64,000 nucleotides of DNA from Chromatiales bacterium (GTDB lineage Bacteria > Pseudomonadota > Gammaproteobacteria > UBA6429 > Thiohalophilaceae), in assembly GCA_027032075.1 (NCBI GenBank), contig JALVOC010000229.1, positions 124,001 through 188,000 of the forward strand, written 5' to 3'. The translations under genes and the position numbers were made by a program. Position 1 is the first letter of the stretch, and every line of letters begins with the position of its first letter. Below are positions 42,832 through 53,459 of this stretch, piece after piece. The notes beneath the pieces were generated by a model that did not search any database, was not told where the DNA came from, and saw only the letters and a list, made by a program, of their open reading frames with translations.

Positions 42832-44190
42832 ATGACATTTAATTATATTGTAAAATTCAAGCAACAAATTGCTGACGGCATATCGGAACTCAGGGCTAAC
42901 GCAACCCATCTGGCCGCCGTTATTCGTAGTGCTTTTGTCGTAATGGTGATCCGGGTGGCCGGGGCGGGAATTATCTATTTATCGCATGTTCTGCTTGCGC
43001 GCTGGATGGGGCCGTTCGATTTTGGTGTTTTTGCCTATGCGTGGGTTTTGGTAACGGTGTTGGGGTTGCTTGCACCGCTTGGGTTGAACGTGGCGGTCGT
43101 AAGATTTCTGCCAGATTATCTTTCAAATAAAAAATGGCGACGTGTGAACGGCGTCATTCGACGCAGCCAGGTTATCGTTCTGGCAGTGAGTCTGTTTATT
43201 ACCGGCATGGCTTCGTTTGTGGTGTTCAGCATGCAGGCATGGATCCCTGATTATTATATTAGGCCGCTGTACATTGCGTTTGCCTCGATAACGGTATTTG
43301 CCCTGATAGATTTGCATGAAGGTCTGGCGCGCAGCTTCGGTTGGGTCAAACTTGCCTTTGCACCTTCATACGTATTCAGACCTGCTGGCTTGATTGTTCT
43401 GATGGCACTTGCTATTTACGTCGGAATCGACCCAACACCGACAGTGGCACTGATCGCTGTTTTTATTTCCGGGGTATTGGCTTTGTCTGCGCAAGCCGGA
43501 ATTTTCAGGAGAGGGGTGCGTGGCGTTGTGCCACGAACTCAGCCAGTCTATCATTCCCGCTATTGGATCAGAAACTCCGTACCCTTCCTGCTTGTTGAAG
43601 CATTTTATCTTGTGCTGGCACACACTGACATTATTATGCTGGGAAAATACCTGCAACCGGACGATGTTGCTGTCTATTATGCTGCGGTGAAAACCAGTGG
43701 GCTGATCTCGTTAATTTTATTTGCAGTATCGGCGCTGTCGGCAACAAAATTCTCGGAACTTTACGCGCAGAAGAAACATCAGCAACTCCACGAACTTTTT
43801 ACAGGTGCCGCCCGTCTGACGTTTTGGCCGTCACTCCTTGCTGGCATCGTGCTGCTGATGATAGGCAAACCGGTGTTGTCCCTGTTTGGACAAACGTTTA
43901 TCGGGGGGTACCTGGTGCTTGGAATATTGATCTTCAGTGTTGTACTGAAGGCGGCAGCCGGACCAGTGGATTTATTGCTGAATATGACCGGTCATCAGGA
44001 TCGTTGTGCCGTGGTGCTTGGTTGTAGTGCTGTTCTAAATATTATACTTAATTTATTGCTTATTCCTCTTGCCGGTCTTGAAGGTGCGGCTGTTGCCACT
44101 ACTGTATCAGTTGTTGTCGGTACCGTCTGGCTTACTGTGCTGGCAAAAAATCATCTTGGTATTACTGTTTTTGCTTCACTTCGTTTCTAA
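42832..44190 (+). CDS. Wzx-like polysaccharide flippase (first copy)
   Basis: 452 aa with about 12-14 transmembrane helices, of the MATE/MVF polysaccharide transport group (RVAGAGIIYLSHVLLARWMG, FAYAWVLVTVLGLLAPLGLN). It flips lipid-linked repeat units. Very similar in pattern to the product of 56752-58128. ATG 42832 is used; the TTG 42799 is an alternative. Confidence 0.88.
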   Translation: MTFNYIVKFKQQIADGISELRANATHLAAVIRSAFVVMVIRVAGAGIIYLSHVLLARWMGPFDFGVFAYAWVLVTVLGLLAPLGLNVAVVRFLPDYLSNKKWRRVNGVIRRSQVIVLAVSLFITGMASFVVFSMQAWIPDYYIRPLYIAFASITVFALIDLHEGLARSFGWVKLAFAPSYVFRPAGLIVLMALAIYVGIDPTPTVALIAVFISGVLALSAQAGIFRRGVRGVVPRTQPVYHSRYWIRNSVPFLLVEAFYLVLAHTDIIMLGKYLQPDDVAVYYAAVKTSGLISLILFAVSALSATKFSELYAQKKHQQLHELFTGAARLTFWPSLLAGIVLLMIGKPVLSLFGQTFIGGYLVLGILIFSVVLKAAAGPVDLLLNMTGHQDRCAVVLGCSAVLNIILNLLLIPLAGLEGAAVATTVSVVVGTVWLTVLAKNHLGITVFASLRF

Positions 44191-44210
44191 ACGATTGTGC
44201 AAAAGGGAGT

Positions 44211-44273
44211 CAAAGTGTTCCGAATACCAGATCATTCAACATTATTGGCAGATTCTGGTTTCTGCCTATTTAG
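44211..44273. repeat. truncated type A repeat end
   Basis: The left end of a type A element (core TTCCGAATACCA at 44218-44229, then the internal AACATTATTGGCAGATTCTGG) is followed almost at once by TGCCTATTTAG, like the right end. The hairpin module has been deleted. Confidence 0.75.
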
Positions 44274-44507
44274 TCAGGCAGCAGCGAAACTCGAATGGCT
44301 TCTTAAAATCCGTATTTGATACAAACAGTTAGGGTGTGAGAGGCAGGTAAACTCTGTATCTGGATATATCTTGTCTAATTTACCAATGAGATTGGCGGTG
44401 AGGAAATAGGACTAACCGAATAGGTAATATTACTTATCTATACAAGATCAACGAGATGCGATAGTCTGAAATATCAGAAAAGAGTATTGGATAAAAGGAA
44501 TTGATCG

Positions 44508-45788
44508 TTGAGCACGATACGTCAGGCAGGGTTCTTAACCTTGTCAGCAATTAAATTATCCATATTTATTCTCGCAACTCTGATAGCCGCCATGACTGCA
44601 AATGCAGAAGGTTTAATGCGCGGTGAGACTGTGGTTAGCCGGGAACGGCCGGAATTGGATCCATTGGGTGTGCGTATCGGCAGCTTTTTGTTGTATCCTG
44701 ATTTAACCATTGGATTGCGGCAAGAAGATAATATTTTTGCAGTCGAGTCCAATACTGTGAGTGATCTCATCACACTTATCAACCCAGCTGTCAAACTAAA
44801 GTCTGACTGGAATAATCACACTTTTGGCTTACTTGCCGATTTTGTTGCAGCTCGTTATTCTGAAAATCCTGACGAGGACTACCAGGACTATACGGTCGAG
44901 GGCGATGGACGCCTCGATATCTCCAGGAACAGTGCCCTGTCAGGGGCTTTGCAATATGCCCATCTCCATGAGGCCCGCACCTCACCGGATGATGCAAGAG
45001 GTTTGACACCGACAAAATATACGGCGTCATCGATATTCATATCCTATAACAAAAAGTTCGATCGACTGTCAGTGCAGATAGATGGTTGGCAACAGAAACT
45101 CGATTACAAAAGTGTTCCAACATCGGCTGGTATATTGAATAACGATGATCGTGATCGAGTGGAGAATCTGGGAACACTCCGCTTTAATTACGTATTGATG
45201 CCTGGCTATCAGATGTTCCTGCGTGGGAGTGTTAATTCACGTAAATATGCGCAAAGGTTCGATCGTTTCGGCTTGAAACGAAATTCGAATGGTAGTGAGG
45301 TCGTTGCTGGGGCTGCGCTCGATTTTTCCGGTGTTACCTTTGGAGAGATATATATCGGGTATTTGCGCCAGAATTATGAAGAACCGCGGTTTTCGGACAT
45401 TGGTGAACCAACTTTTGGTGGTGAGATTACCTGGAATCCGTCGGGGCTCACCACAGTTACGGGGACGGCCGGGCGAAGCATCAAGGAAACGACATTTGAC
45501 AATGCCTCCGGCATCCATGCTACCAGTTTTGAACTGGGTGTTGACCATGAGCTTTGGCGAAACCTGATATTGCATATGGACATGCTGGGAGAAAGAGATG
45601 ACTACCAGGGGCTCAACAGGAAAGACGATGTCTTTGTAATCAATCTAGGGGGCAAGTATATGTTGAATCGTAACTTGTATGTATTGTTTGGTTATGATTA
45701 TGAGAGGCGCGTTTCCGAACCTCCTGAAGGCGGTGGACGTAATTATAAAATCAATAGTTACACGCTTCGTGTGGAGGGTCAAATCTGA
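44508..45788 (+). CDS. outer-membrane beta-barrel protein of exopolysaccharide locus
   Basis: 426 aa with an N-terminal signal peptide (ILATLIAAMTANAEG) and many amphipathic beta strands with alternating aromatic residues (for example YQMFLRGSVNSRKYAQRF, LYVLFGYDYERR). It resembles the beta-barrel porin type found beside wza/wzc. Start is TTG 44508 with AAAGGAA upstream. Likely in the outer membrane. It begins the EPS export group. Confidence 0.78.
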   Translation: MSTIRQAGFLTLSAIKLSIFILATLIAAMTANAEGLMRGETVVSRERPELDPLGVRIGSFLLYPDLTIGLRQEDNIFAVESNTVSDLITLINPAVKLKSDWNNHTFGLLADFVAARYSENPDEDYQDYTVEGDGRLDISRNSALSGALQYAHLHEARTSPDDARGLTPTKYTASSIFISYNKKFDRLSVQIDGWQQKLDYKSVPTSAGILNNDDRDRVENLGTLRFNYVLMPGYQMFLRGSVNSRKYAQRFDRFGLKRNSNGSEVVAGAALDFSGVTFGEIYIGYLRQNYEEPRFSDIGEPTFGGEITWNPSGLTTVTGTAGRSIKETTFDNASGIHATSFELGVDHELWRNLILHMDMLGERDDYQGLNRKDDVFVINLGGKYMLNRNLYVLFGYDYERRVSEPPEGGGRNYKINSYTLRVEGQI

Positions 45789-45837
45789 CTACAGGTTCAT
45801 ATACAGCTTGTTACTGTTGAAAAGGAGGTGGGTTAAA

Positions 45838-46374
45838 TTGAAAATTCGATCATATTTTTCCTTTATGCTGATCCTCCTGCTTGCTTCTATTGCGGTAACC
45901 GCCGGAGCAGAAGAAGCAGAGTATCGTCTGGGAGCAGGTGATCGGGTCAAGATTACTGTATTTGGACATGATGATCTTTCAGGTGAATTTGAAATAGACA
46001 GTGCCGGGCGCTTGTCACTCCCCCTGATAAAGCTCGTGCAGGCTGCAGGACTGACTGAAGAGGAACTCGAGGAGGCAATTACTCGAAAACTAAAACCGGA
46101 TTATTTGGTAAATCCGAAGGTCAGTGTCGATATTCTGACATATCGCCCGTTTTATATCATTGGTGAAGTTAAAAACCCGGGAAGCTATCCTTATACGAGT
46201 GGTATGACAGTTGTCAACGCCGTTGCATTAGGCGGCGGCTATACGTATCGTGCCAAGAAAAACGGCATAACAGTAATAAGAGCAAATGACCCCGAGCGGA
46301 AAAAGATAAAAGCAGATCACAATACCAGAATATATCCTGGCGATATTATTGAAGTGCCTGAAAGGTGGTTTTGA
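45838..46374 (+). CDS. polysaccharide export protein, Wza-like (short)
   Basis: 178 aa. Signal peptide (FSFMLILLLASIAVTAGAEE), then the polysaccharide biosynthesis/export domain (YRLGAGDRVKITVFGHDDLS) and a SLBB domain (YIIGEVKNPGSYPYTSGMTV). TTG 45838 follows a perfect AGGAGGTGGG; the frame from 45679 overlaps the upstream gene. No lipobox Cys is visible, so it may be periplasmic. Shorter than E. coli Wza. Confidence 0.88.
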   Translation: MKIRSYFSFMLILLLASIAVTAGAEEAEYRLGAGDRVKITVFGHDDLSGEFEIDSAGRLSLPLIKLVQAAGLTEEELEEAITRKLKPDYLVNPKVSVDILTYRPFYIIGEVKNPGSYPYTSGMTVVNAVALGGGYTYRAKKNGITVIRANDPERKKIKADHNTRIYPGDIIEVPERWF

Positions 46375-46521
46375 TATATAAATCAATCGCCTGCACTTTT
46401 GTATGCTGACTGTTTGTTCATGGCCTATGCAATATTGTTAGCCGCAAAATGAGTTGAGTTTAAACGTGCGGATTCCAAAAAGTTTTCGTTTGACACTACA
46501 AATATATCAGCAGGGAACCAG

Positions 46522-48690
46522 ATGCAGAATGATAACAAACCAAAGTATGCAAATGGTGGCGCTCTGCCAAGCTCGTCATCGATGACAGCCAAAGATGTTG
46601 GTTTGGCGGATATTATTGCCATAATTCGTCGGCGTATGACGCTTGTGATGGCTGTTATTCTTGGGATTACCTTATTAACCGGCGTAATCCTGTTTCTCGT
46701 TACACCCCGCTACACAGCAGAAACACTGCTCATGATTGAAAGCCGTAGCATCAATATAGCAAATCTTAGAAATGTTGTAAGTGGCTTATCAATAAATGCC
46801 GAGACAATAGAAGGAGAGATCGAGGTTCTCCGTTCGCGCGCATTGGCAGAAAAAGTCATTGATTCGTTGAATCTATATAATGACCATGAGTTTGGTGACG
46901 GGCCGGCCTCTACCAATGGTGAAATAGATGAGAGATTGCGTTCCAATGTAATCAATGCCTTTCAAAAGAAATTGGATGTTTCCCAGAAGGGGCGATCACG
47001 AGTCATCTCTGTCGCCTTTACATCCGAAGATCCGCTAAAAGCAGCAAAAATCGCAAACAAAATTGCTGATGTGTATCTCATCGAGCAAATGGAAGCGAAA
47101 TATGACGCAACCCGCCGTGTTGCTGAATGGTTGAGCCACCGTGTCGCTTCACTGCGTCAGAAGGTGGAGGAATCAGAAGCGGCAGTGGAACGCTTCCGGC
47201 AAAAGACAGGATTGCTGCAAGGAAAAGAAACAAGCCTCACATCGCAACAACTTACAGAGTTGAATGCACAACTTATACTGGCAAAGGCGGCACGCGCAGA
47301 AGCCGAGGCACGTTATAAGCAGACCAGACGTCTTCACAATGCCGAGGGTGGTATCGAATCATCGGGGGAAGTATTGGGCTCCATGCTTATCCAGAATTTG
47401 CGGAAGCAGGAGGCGGATATTCAGAGAAAATTGGCCGAACTTCGAACGGAGTATGGCGAGCGTCATCCGAAAATGATAAATCTTCGGGCGGAAGCTCGCA
47501 GCCTGAAAAACAAGATCAAGTCCGAGATCGCAAAAATTGCGAAAGGTCTGGAAAATGAGGTTGCGATCGCGCGCGCGAGGGAATTATCACTGAAAAAAAG
47601 TATTGATGCGCTCAATAAGCAAATTGCTGCATCATCGGATGACATGATCCAGCTACACGCGTTGGAAAGAGAGGCCGAGGCCAACCGGACACTACTGAAG
47701 ACCCTGTTGTCACGCATGAAAGAGGCAAGCAATCAGGACGATAAAAATATCCAGTTAGCCGATGCACGTATTGTCTCCAAGGCCAAAATGCCAGGACGCC
47801 CGAGTTTCCCAAAAAAATTGCCCATCATTGTGCTGGCAATAATCGGTTCAGCAATAATTGGTCTGTTGCTCGCATTTCTTTTTGAGTATCTTGATCAGGG
47901 TTTCCGTAGTGGTGATGAAATTGAACAGTTTACCGGAATGACTTCTCTCGGGTTTGTGCCGTTAATAAACAAGGCAAAAAAGAAGATCATATCACCAAAA
48001 TCGTACCTGATGGAACATCCCAAATCGGCATTTGGTGAATCTATAAATACGCTGCGATGGAGTATAAACCTTCCGTATCCAGATAGGCCGCCACAGATAA
48101 TTCTTTTTACCTCGACTCAGCCAAAGGAAGGAAAAACGACAGTTGCGATGGGTCTTGCCATAATGAGTTCGCGAGCCGGCAAGCGAGTCGTTTTAATCGA
48201 TGCGGATTGCCGCATGCCGAGGGTTGATAAAGAACTGGGATTGCAAACAACGCCTGGTTTGACAGAGGTATTGTCAGCAGAATTGACATTTCAGGAGGTC
48301 ATTCAAAGAGATGCCGATACAAATATCGACATTATCACAGCCGGGAAAATCGTGCCTGATCCGGGTGATATTCTGGCGTCTAAACAGATGGACGATCTGC
48401 TTGAATATTTAAGGGAACGTTACGATGTCATAATAATCGATTCACCACCGGTAATGGTTGCATCTGATGCGATGATTTTATCTAAAAAAGTGGATACCTC
48501 AGTGTTCATCGTGCGCTGGTCAGATACGAAACGAGAAGCAGTACGAAATGCGCTGAAAAAATTAAAAGCAAGCGGTGCAGCATTTGCCGGTGTTTTGCTG
48601 ACGCTGGTCGATGTGGAAAAACATTCTCTCTATAATTATGGAGACTCTGGCTATTATTCCGGCCGTCTGAAAAATTATTATGCAGAGTAA
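46522..48690 (+). CDS. Wzc-like chain-length protein with tyrosine kinase
   Basis: 722 aa. Wzz domain with TM helices near residues 40-62 and 430-455, a long coiled-coil periplasmic region (about 190-410), and a C-terminal BY-kinase with Walker A QPKEGKTT near 534-540, Walker A' VLIDADCRMPR, and a Tyr-rich tail (LYNYGDSGYYSGRLKNYYAE). It controls polymer length through autophosphorylation. Confidence 0.9.
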   Translation: MQNDNKPKYANGGALPSSSSMTAKDVGLADIIAIIRRRMTLVMAVILGITLLTGVILFLVTPRYTAETLLMIESRSINIANLRNVVSGLSINAETIEGEIEVLRSRALAEKVIDSLNLYNDHEFGDGPASTNGEIDERLRSNVINAFQKKLDVSQKGRSRVISVAFTSEDPLKAAKIANKIADVYLIEQMEAKYDATRRVAEWLSHRVASLRQKVEESEAAVERFRQKTGLLQGKETSLTSQQLTELNAQLILAKAARAEAEARYKQTRRLHNAEGGIESSGEVLGSMLIQNLRKQEADIQRKLAELRTEYGERHPKMINLRAEARSLKNKIKSEIAKIAKGLENEVAIARARELSLKKSIDALNKQIAASSDDMIQLHALEREAEANRTLLKTLLSRMKEASNQDDKNIQLADARIVSKAKMPGRPSFPKKLPIIVLAIIGSAIIGLLLAFLFEYLDQGFRSGDEIEQFTGMTSLGFVPLINKAKKKIISPKSYLMEHPKSAFGESINTLRWSINLPYPDRPPQIILFTSTQPKEGKTTVAMGLAIMSSRAGKRVVLIDADCRMPRVDKELGLQTTPGLTEVLSAELTFQEVIQRDADTNIDIITAGKIVPDPGDILASKQMDDLLEYLRERYDVIIIDSPPVMVASDAMILSKKVDTSVFIVRWSDTKREAVRNALKKLKASGAAFAGVLLTLVDVEKHSLYNYGDSGYYSGRLKNYYAE

Positions 48691-48722
48691 CCGTATCGCA
48701 TAGCAACGAATGGTGCGGACTC

Positions 48723-49973
48723 TCAACCGCCGTGGTTTCCGGGTAAATAATCTTTTTCTGCTTTGACATTTGTATTTTGGTTGGCGTATGCCAGGATAGG
48801 ACCCCACAACATGGCCAGCAGCAGATAAAAATGCCGCCAATGCGTGCTGTGGATAATCATACTTTCCACCAGAATACCGATAACACTGGCAAAAACAACA
48901 AGATAGGCAACATCTGGTTCTGTTCTTTCAAGACAGAGGCGAAAGCTCTTCCATATTGTAAGGATAAGAAAAAAACAAAACGTGATTCCCCCCAGCCATC
49001 CGGTTTCCAGAAATATGTGCAAATAGAGGTTATGAGGTTCTGTAATAAAGTAATAATGTGATTGTCCTGGTCCTATACCAATCGGGTTTTCAAAAGACTT
49101 TGCTGCTGCCGCAAGTAGTGCGCTAAAACGACCGCCTGATTCGATATCATATGGTTGAAACAGTGTGGCACGTTCAAAAAACAATCCGCTGATCATGGGT
49201 GTGGAAATCGCCCAGACAACTACCGCAACGGTTATGACAGTTATAATACCACCCAACGTTGCTGCCCTTAGCAATTCAGCCGGAGAGGGCTTGATGGCAA
49301 AACGCAATATAATATAGGCAAGCGTGGATATGGCCAGGTTGGCCCAGGCCCCTCTTGAAAAACTGAGTAGTATGCCAAATACCAGGAACAGAAATACCAA
49401 GGATACACTAATGATGTTGGCGCGTGGAACACTGGTAAGTTTTGCGCCCAGATATATCACTACAGGTACGAGATATGGTCCAAAGACATTGGCATCTTTA
49501 AAAGTTCCACTGGCGCGCCCTTCATGAAGAAATAACTCACCATACGGGATTAGTCGATAATATCCAAGAATACCCAAACTGACCGTAAAGACAGCAGCCA
49601 CTATATAACCATTCCAGATTATGCGGTATGTTTGCTTTGGTTCTTCATAGATCAAACATGTAAAAAAAAGCCAGGTTATAAGTAAAAATGCGGTAATTGC
49701 CATATAAATTATCGATTCCACCGGGTTGCTGGAAAAAACGCTGGCAATGACATTGGCGAGAAGAAACAGAGCTAGCAACACTAAAACGGCACCAACTCCT
49801 TTGGGGATTCGAAGGCCTTGTGAAAAAAACACTGCGAAGAGCAGTAATGAGAGGATGTCATAGGGCGCGGGTTCGATAAATACCAATGAGCTTAAAGTCA
49901 TCGTAACCCATACAAGACCAAGGCGATACGTATGTTTTTGTACCTGACTGTTTTGATCGAAAGTGATGTGCAT
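48723..49973 (-). CDS. O-antigen ligase/Wzy-like polymerase
   Basis: 416 aa with about 10-12 transmembrane helices and a large periplasmic loop holding the Wzy_C/WaaL motif (GPGQSHYYFITEPHNLYLHI). It polymerises or ligates polysaccharide at the periplasmic face. Follows the initiating transferase on the minus strand. Confidence 0.85.
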   Translation of the reverse strand: MHITFDQNSQVQKHTYRLGLVWVTMTLSSLVFIEPAPYDILSLLLFAVFFSQGLRIPKGVGAVLVLLALFLLANVIASVFSSNPVESIIYMAITAFLLITWLFFTCLIYEEPKQTYRIIWNGYIVAAVFTVSLGILGYYRLIPYGELFLHEGRASGTFKDANVFGPYLVPVVIYLGAKLTSVPRANIISVSLVFLFLVFGILLSFSRGAWANLAISTLAYIILRFAIKPSPAELLRAATLGGIITVITVAVVVWAISTPMISGLFFERATLFQPYDIESGGRFSALLAAAAKSFENPIGIGPGQSHYYFITEPHNLYLHIFLETGWLGGITFCFFLILTIWKSFRLCLERTEPDVAYLVVFASVIGILVESMIIHSTHWRHFYLLLAMLWGPILAYANQNTNVKAEKDYLPGNHGG

Positions 49974-50126
49974 TTGTCTGGTGTAACAATTAATGCCAAA
50001 GTGCTTTGGTGGAAGAATTGATGAAAAAGTAAAACAGAATAATTGTCATTATTTCTGAGTCATGCTTCCATTGTGTAAATGGAGTTGTATCAATAAACAA
50101 TAGAGTACAGTTTTTTGCCAAGTACT

Positions 50127-51587
50127 TCAGTATGCATTCCTGGTTTTGAGGCAGACCAAGGGTGTCTTGAGTATGATCCACAGATCCAGAACGAGTGACC
50201 AGTTCTCGATATAATAAATATCATATTCCACGCGTTTGGCGATTTTTTCTATAGTATCGGTCTCGCCTCGCCAACCATTGATCTGCGCCCATCCTGTAAT
50301 GCCTGGTTTTACTTTATGGCGGATGGCGTATTCAGAAACGGCATCCTGGTAAAGTTTTCCTTCCGCGCTGGCTTTGATGGCATGGGGCCGTGGGCCAACT
50401 ACAGACATTTCCCCCTTCAGGACGTTGATAAATTGCGGAAGTTCGTCAAGGCTGCTGCGACGCAGAAAAGAGCCAATGCGCGTAACCCGCGAGTCATTCC
50501 TGCAAGCTAGTTTTTCGGCATCATCGTCTTGTTGGTCGATGTACATGGTGCGGAATTTCAATACCTCGATTAGACGGTTGTTGAAGCCATAGCGCTTTTG
50601 GCGGAAGAATACCGGCCCCGGGCTTTCCAGTTTGATCAGGAGTGCAATTATTGCAAATACGGGCAGGAGTAACGTTAGAATGGAGATTGCGAATATTCTG
50701 TCCTCCAGCAGTTTCACTACATAGCTCCAGCCTGCAATTGGCTTGTCGACGATGCTCAATACCGGGATGCCTCCATAACTTTCAAAGTGGCATCGTGGAA
50801 AATCAGAGCCTATCAGATCAGGTCCTAAACGTACGCAGACAGGAAGCACTTTTAATTTGTTCAGTATATCCAGAATCCGCTTTTCGGCTACCCATGGTAG
50901 TGTAACCAGTACATCGTCACAGCCATTGCGTTGCACATATTTTATGAGATCATCCAAGCCACCCAGTACAGGGTAGTTTCCGATTGTTGAGGGAATTCTG
51001 TCTGCCCTGTCGTCAAAAATACCAATGATCCGCAGCCATGGGTATTTATTGGCCTCAAATATTTTAATCAATCTGGATGCCTGTTCACCTCCTCCTATGA
51101 TTACCACATCTCTTGTCAATTGACCCGCAAGTGCCCATTTATGCAGGAGGATATAATATCCTGTTCGCGCCAGACAGATGAGGGGCACAGATATAATAAA
51201 TGAACTGAAGGCCCATATTCTTGAGAACTGTTCCGAGACTTTCAGGGTAAAAGCCAAAGCTGCAAGCAGGAGGAATACGATTGCACAGATGGGTAGAATT
51301 CTTTTTGCCTGTTGAATAGGGTGGGTAATCGGTTCGAGATTGTAAAGTCCCGACAAATAGAACATGCCGATTGTCAGGAGGGCGTTTATTGCCAGTACCG
51401 ACAGGTAGGCCGGAAATACTTCGCTGCTCCATCCAACATAGAGAAAATAGACTGCAAGGCCTGTACCAAAGATTATCCCAATATCGGTAACAGCAATTAG
51501 TCCGGATATGATGCTCTTGGAGAAACTCCTGTAATGCATCGGCTGTGAGGTATGCCAGCTTCTTGGATGACCGGTATGTATGTCCAT
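50127..51587 (-). CDS. polyprenyl-phosphate sugar phosphotransferase (WcaJ/GumD type)
   Basis: 486 aa. Several N-terminal helices, a nucleotide-binding CoA-binding-like middle (VVIIGGGEQASRLIKIFEAN), and the bacterial sugar transferase domain (FFRQKRYGFNNRLIEVLKFR, SLDELPQFINVLKGEMSVVG, PGITGWAQINGWRG). It places the first sugar phosphate on undecaprenyl phosphate. Start ATG 51587 has AGGAGGG; Met at 51539 is an alternative. Confidence 0.92.
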   Translation of the reverse strand: MDIHTGHPRSWHTSQPMHYRSFSKSIISGLIAVTDIGIIFGTGLAVYFLYVGWSSEVFPAYLSVLAINALLTIGMFYLSGLYNLEPITHPIQQAKRILPICAIVFLLLAALAFTLKVSEQFSRIWAFSSFIISVPLICLARTGYYILLHKWALAGQLTRDVVIIGGGEQASRLIKIFEANKYPWLRIIGIFDDRADRIPSTIGNYPVLGGLDDLIKYVQRNGCDDVLVTLPWVAEKRILDILNKLKVLPVCVRLGPDLIGSDFPRCHFESYGGIPVLSIVDKPIAGWSYVVKLLEDRIFAISILTLLLPVFAIIALLIKLESPGPVFFRQKRYGFNNRLIEVLKFRTMYIDQQDDDAEKLACRNDSRVTRIGSFLRRSSLDELPQFINVLKGEMSVVGPRPHAIKASAEGKLYQDAVSEYAIRHKVKPGITGWAQINGWRGETDTIEKIAKRVEYDIYYIENWSLVLDLWIILKTPLVCLKTRNAY

Positions 51588-52083
51588 ATTCCCTCCTGCG
51601 CGCGATTCCGTCGTTATATTTGCTTGAGTGGTTCACTCATTTATGCAATCGTTGTGGCAAGAAGTGCTGTCAGTGAATACGAAATTGGTCGTATATTAGT
51701 GTTGCATCAACCGCAAAAGCAACAGCATTGTGTTATTACTATTGTATATTACTTTTGTGCATGCTGCTCTTATAAATTAGTATTAGAACGTCATGCATAT
51801 ATCATGCATGTTTGCGATGCTAATGCGGTTTCAATACTGCTCAGAAGAAAAATGACGCATCGTTATTCCGTCAAGGTTGATGGTCTTGTGCCTCATCAGT
51901 CTCTAAGCTATATTTTTTAAATCACCGTGGGTTACTACCTTTGATGGATGCCAGCTTCCCACACGATGATATTAGGTTGAAGGGGGACGGCAGATGCTGC
52001 TTTGGAGGCAATAAATATCGCATCAGAATTCAAGACCAGCGTTTCGCATACCAGATCATGGTAAAGATATTTTGCTGATTCAG
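51588..52083. other. long AT-rich intergenic region
   Basis: About 500 bp between divergent genes. Frames are short and implausible. A short segment near 52048-52062 (CATACCAGATCATGG) weakly resembles type A repeat internal sequence. Confidence 0.4.
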
Positions 52084-52221
52084 ATGACAACCGAAAGTAG
52101 TAGATATTTCAGCGGCAAACTTTGCCCTGCGGCTGATGAGCAGCTGATAACTTCTGATATTGTTGTTTCAGGTCTGGGGTGGGAAAAATTCAAACACGGC
52201 AGGGAACGGGATGAAGAATGA
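52084..52221 (+). CDS. possible small ORF overlapping the ATP-grasp gene, 45 aa
   Basis: ATG 52084 to TGA 52221 encodes 45 aa (MTTESSRYFSGKLCP, then DIVVSGLGWEKFKHGRERDEE), protein-like with a charged end. It overlaps the start of the ATP-grasp gene by 11 nt in another frame, so translation could be coupled. A peptide substrate is possible but unproven. Confidence 0.4.
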   Translation: MTTESSRYFSGKLCPAADEQLITSDIVVSGLGWEKFKHGRERDEE

Positions 52222-53347
52222 GAATCCCTCTGTACTGATAATCGATGGAGAGAGTGATTTCTCGCTGCCTGTATTGCGCTCTCTTGCGCAAATACCCGGT
52301 TTCAAGGTGCATGTCCTGTCAAGCAAAGCCTGGCCCAAAACGCGCTATAGTCGCTACTGTGCCTCTTTTCATTATCATGATAATGGAGATGAGGATGCCC
52401 GTTATCTTGAAGTGATCGCGGAGGTGGCGAAGAGGGTGAATGCCGATATCCTCTTGCCTGTCGATCAACCCGCTATCCGATTTGTGGCAGACCATCGTCT
52501 TGCTCTGGGGAAACTGGCATCTGTCACGCCGGTACCACAGGTGCCTGCCTTCGACACGGCGGTTGATAAATGGATGCTGGCAGATTTCATGCAAAGACGC
52601 CGCATCCCGACGCCACGTACCATCAAACACTCAATTGATGCAGATTTCTGGCGGCAGCTTGATACGTTGACTTTTCCTGTTCTGATCAAGCCAAGGTGTG
52701 ATGGCAGTGGCCGGGGGATCAGGCAATTCGACGATCGGAATTCGTTAGCACTTTTTCTGGAAAAGGAACAAAAAGACGGATCCCGCTACATTGTTCAGAA
52801 CCGGGTGGCTGGCTACGATATTGACTGTAGCGTTTTATGCCGGGATGGCAGGATATTGGCGTACACCATTCAAAAGGGCATTTTCACGAACCCGATGCGT
52901 TTTCGTCCTCCACTTGCAATTGAGTTTCTTGGGAATGAAGAGGTATTGCAGGTGATGCAGACGTTACTTGAAGCGTTACGCTGGGATGGTGTGGCGCATG
53001 TTGATCTGGTGATGGATGAAGGAGATCGATGTGCGAAAGTTATTGATTTCAATGCGCGCTATTGGGGTAGCCTGCTCGGTTCACTGGCGGCGGGGGTGAA
53101 TTTTCCATACCTTGCCTGTCTCTCCGCACTTGATAAACAGTTACCACCTGTAACCTATGATTATGTTCGTTATGTTGCTCCATCTGCAATGCGCCAGCTG
53201 CGCAGACAAAAATACATCACCAAAGGTGTGCCCAGATTTCAGTACGCGGAAACAGGTTGGCGGTACCTGCTTGCTGATCCCATGCCGGTTGCCATGGACA
53301 AGCTAAGCAGCGTCTGGAAAAAATTCCGGTCAACAAGTCAACGCTGA
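52211..53347 (+). CDS. ATP-grasp ligase-like protein
   Basis: 378 aa. Preceding domain SVLIIDGESDFSLPVLRSL, then ATP-grasp: VLIKPRCDGSGRGIRQF (ATP Lys), YIVQNRVAGYDIDCSVL, and metal/ATP end CAKVIDFNARYWGSLLG. Such enzymes form amide-type bonds with ATP. Start ATG 52211 follows AGGGA; the frame from 52160 lacks a site. In polysaccharide loci they may attach amino acids or peptides (inference). Confidence 0.85.
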   Translation: MKNENPSVLIIDGESDFSLPVLRSLAQIPGFKVHVLSSKAWPKTRYSRYCASFHYHDNGDEDARYLEVIAEVAKRVNADILLPVDQPAIRFVADHRLALGKLASVTPVPQVPAFDTAVDKWMLADFMQRRRIPTPRTIKHSIDADFWRQLDTLTFPVLIKPRCDGSGRGIRQFDDRNSLALFLEKEQKDGSRYIVQNRVAGYDIDCSVLCRDGRILAYTIQKGIFTNPMRFRPPLAIEFLGNEEVLQVMQTLLEALRWDGVAHVDLVMDEGDRCAKVIDFNARYWGSLLGSLAAGVNFPYLACLSALDKQLPPVTYDYVRYVAPSAMRQLRRQKYITKGVPRFQYAETGWRYLLADPMPVAMDKLSSVWKKFRSTSQR

Positions 53348-53459
53348 TTTGCTTGTGAAGGTAAAGAATAGTTATCTGGCAACCTTGATGTAAAAGTTGA
53401 TGTTGCGTTTCCAGCAGATTTAGCCTGGAAATGTCCTACTGCGGGTTTATGTCGGCGCA

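Noticed and set aside
52048-52062. Possible type A repeat remnant
   Set aside because: Only about 12 nt resemble the repeat interior; could easily be chance.
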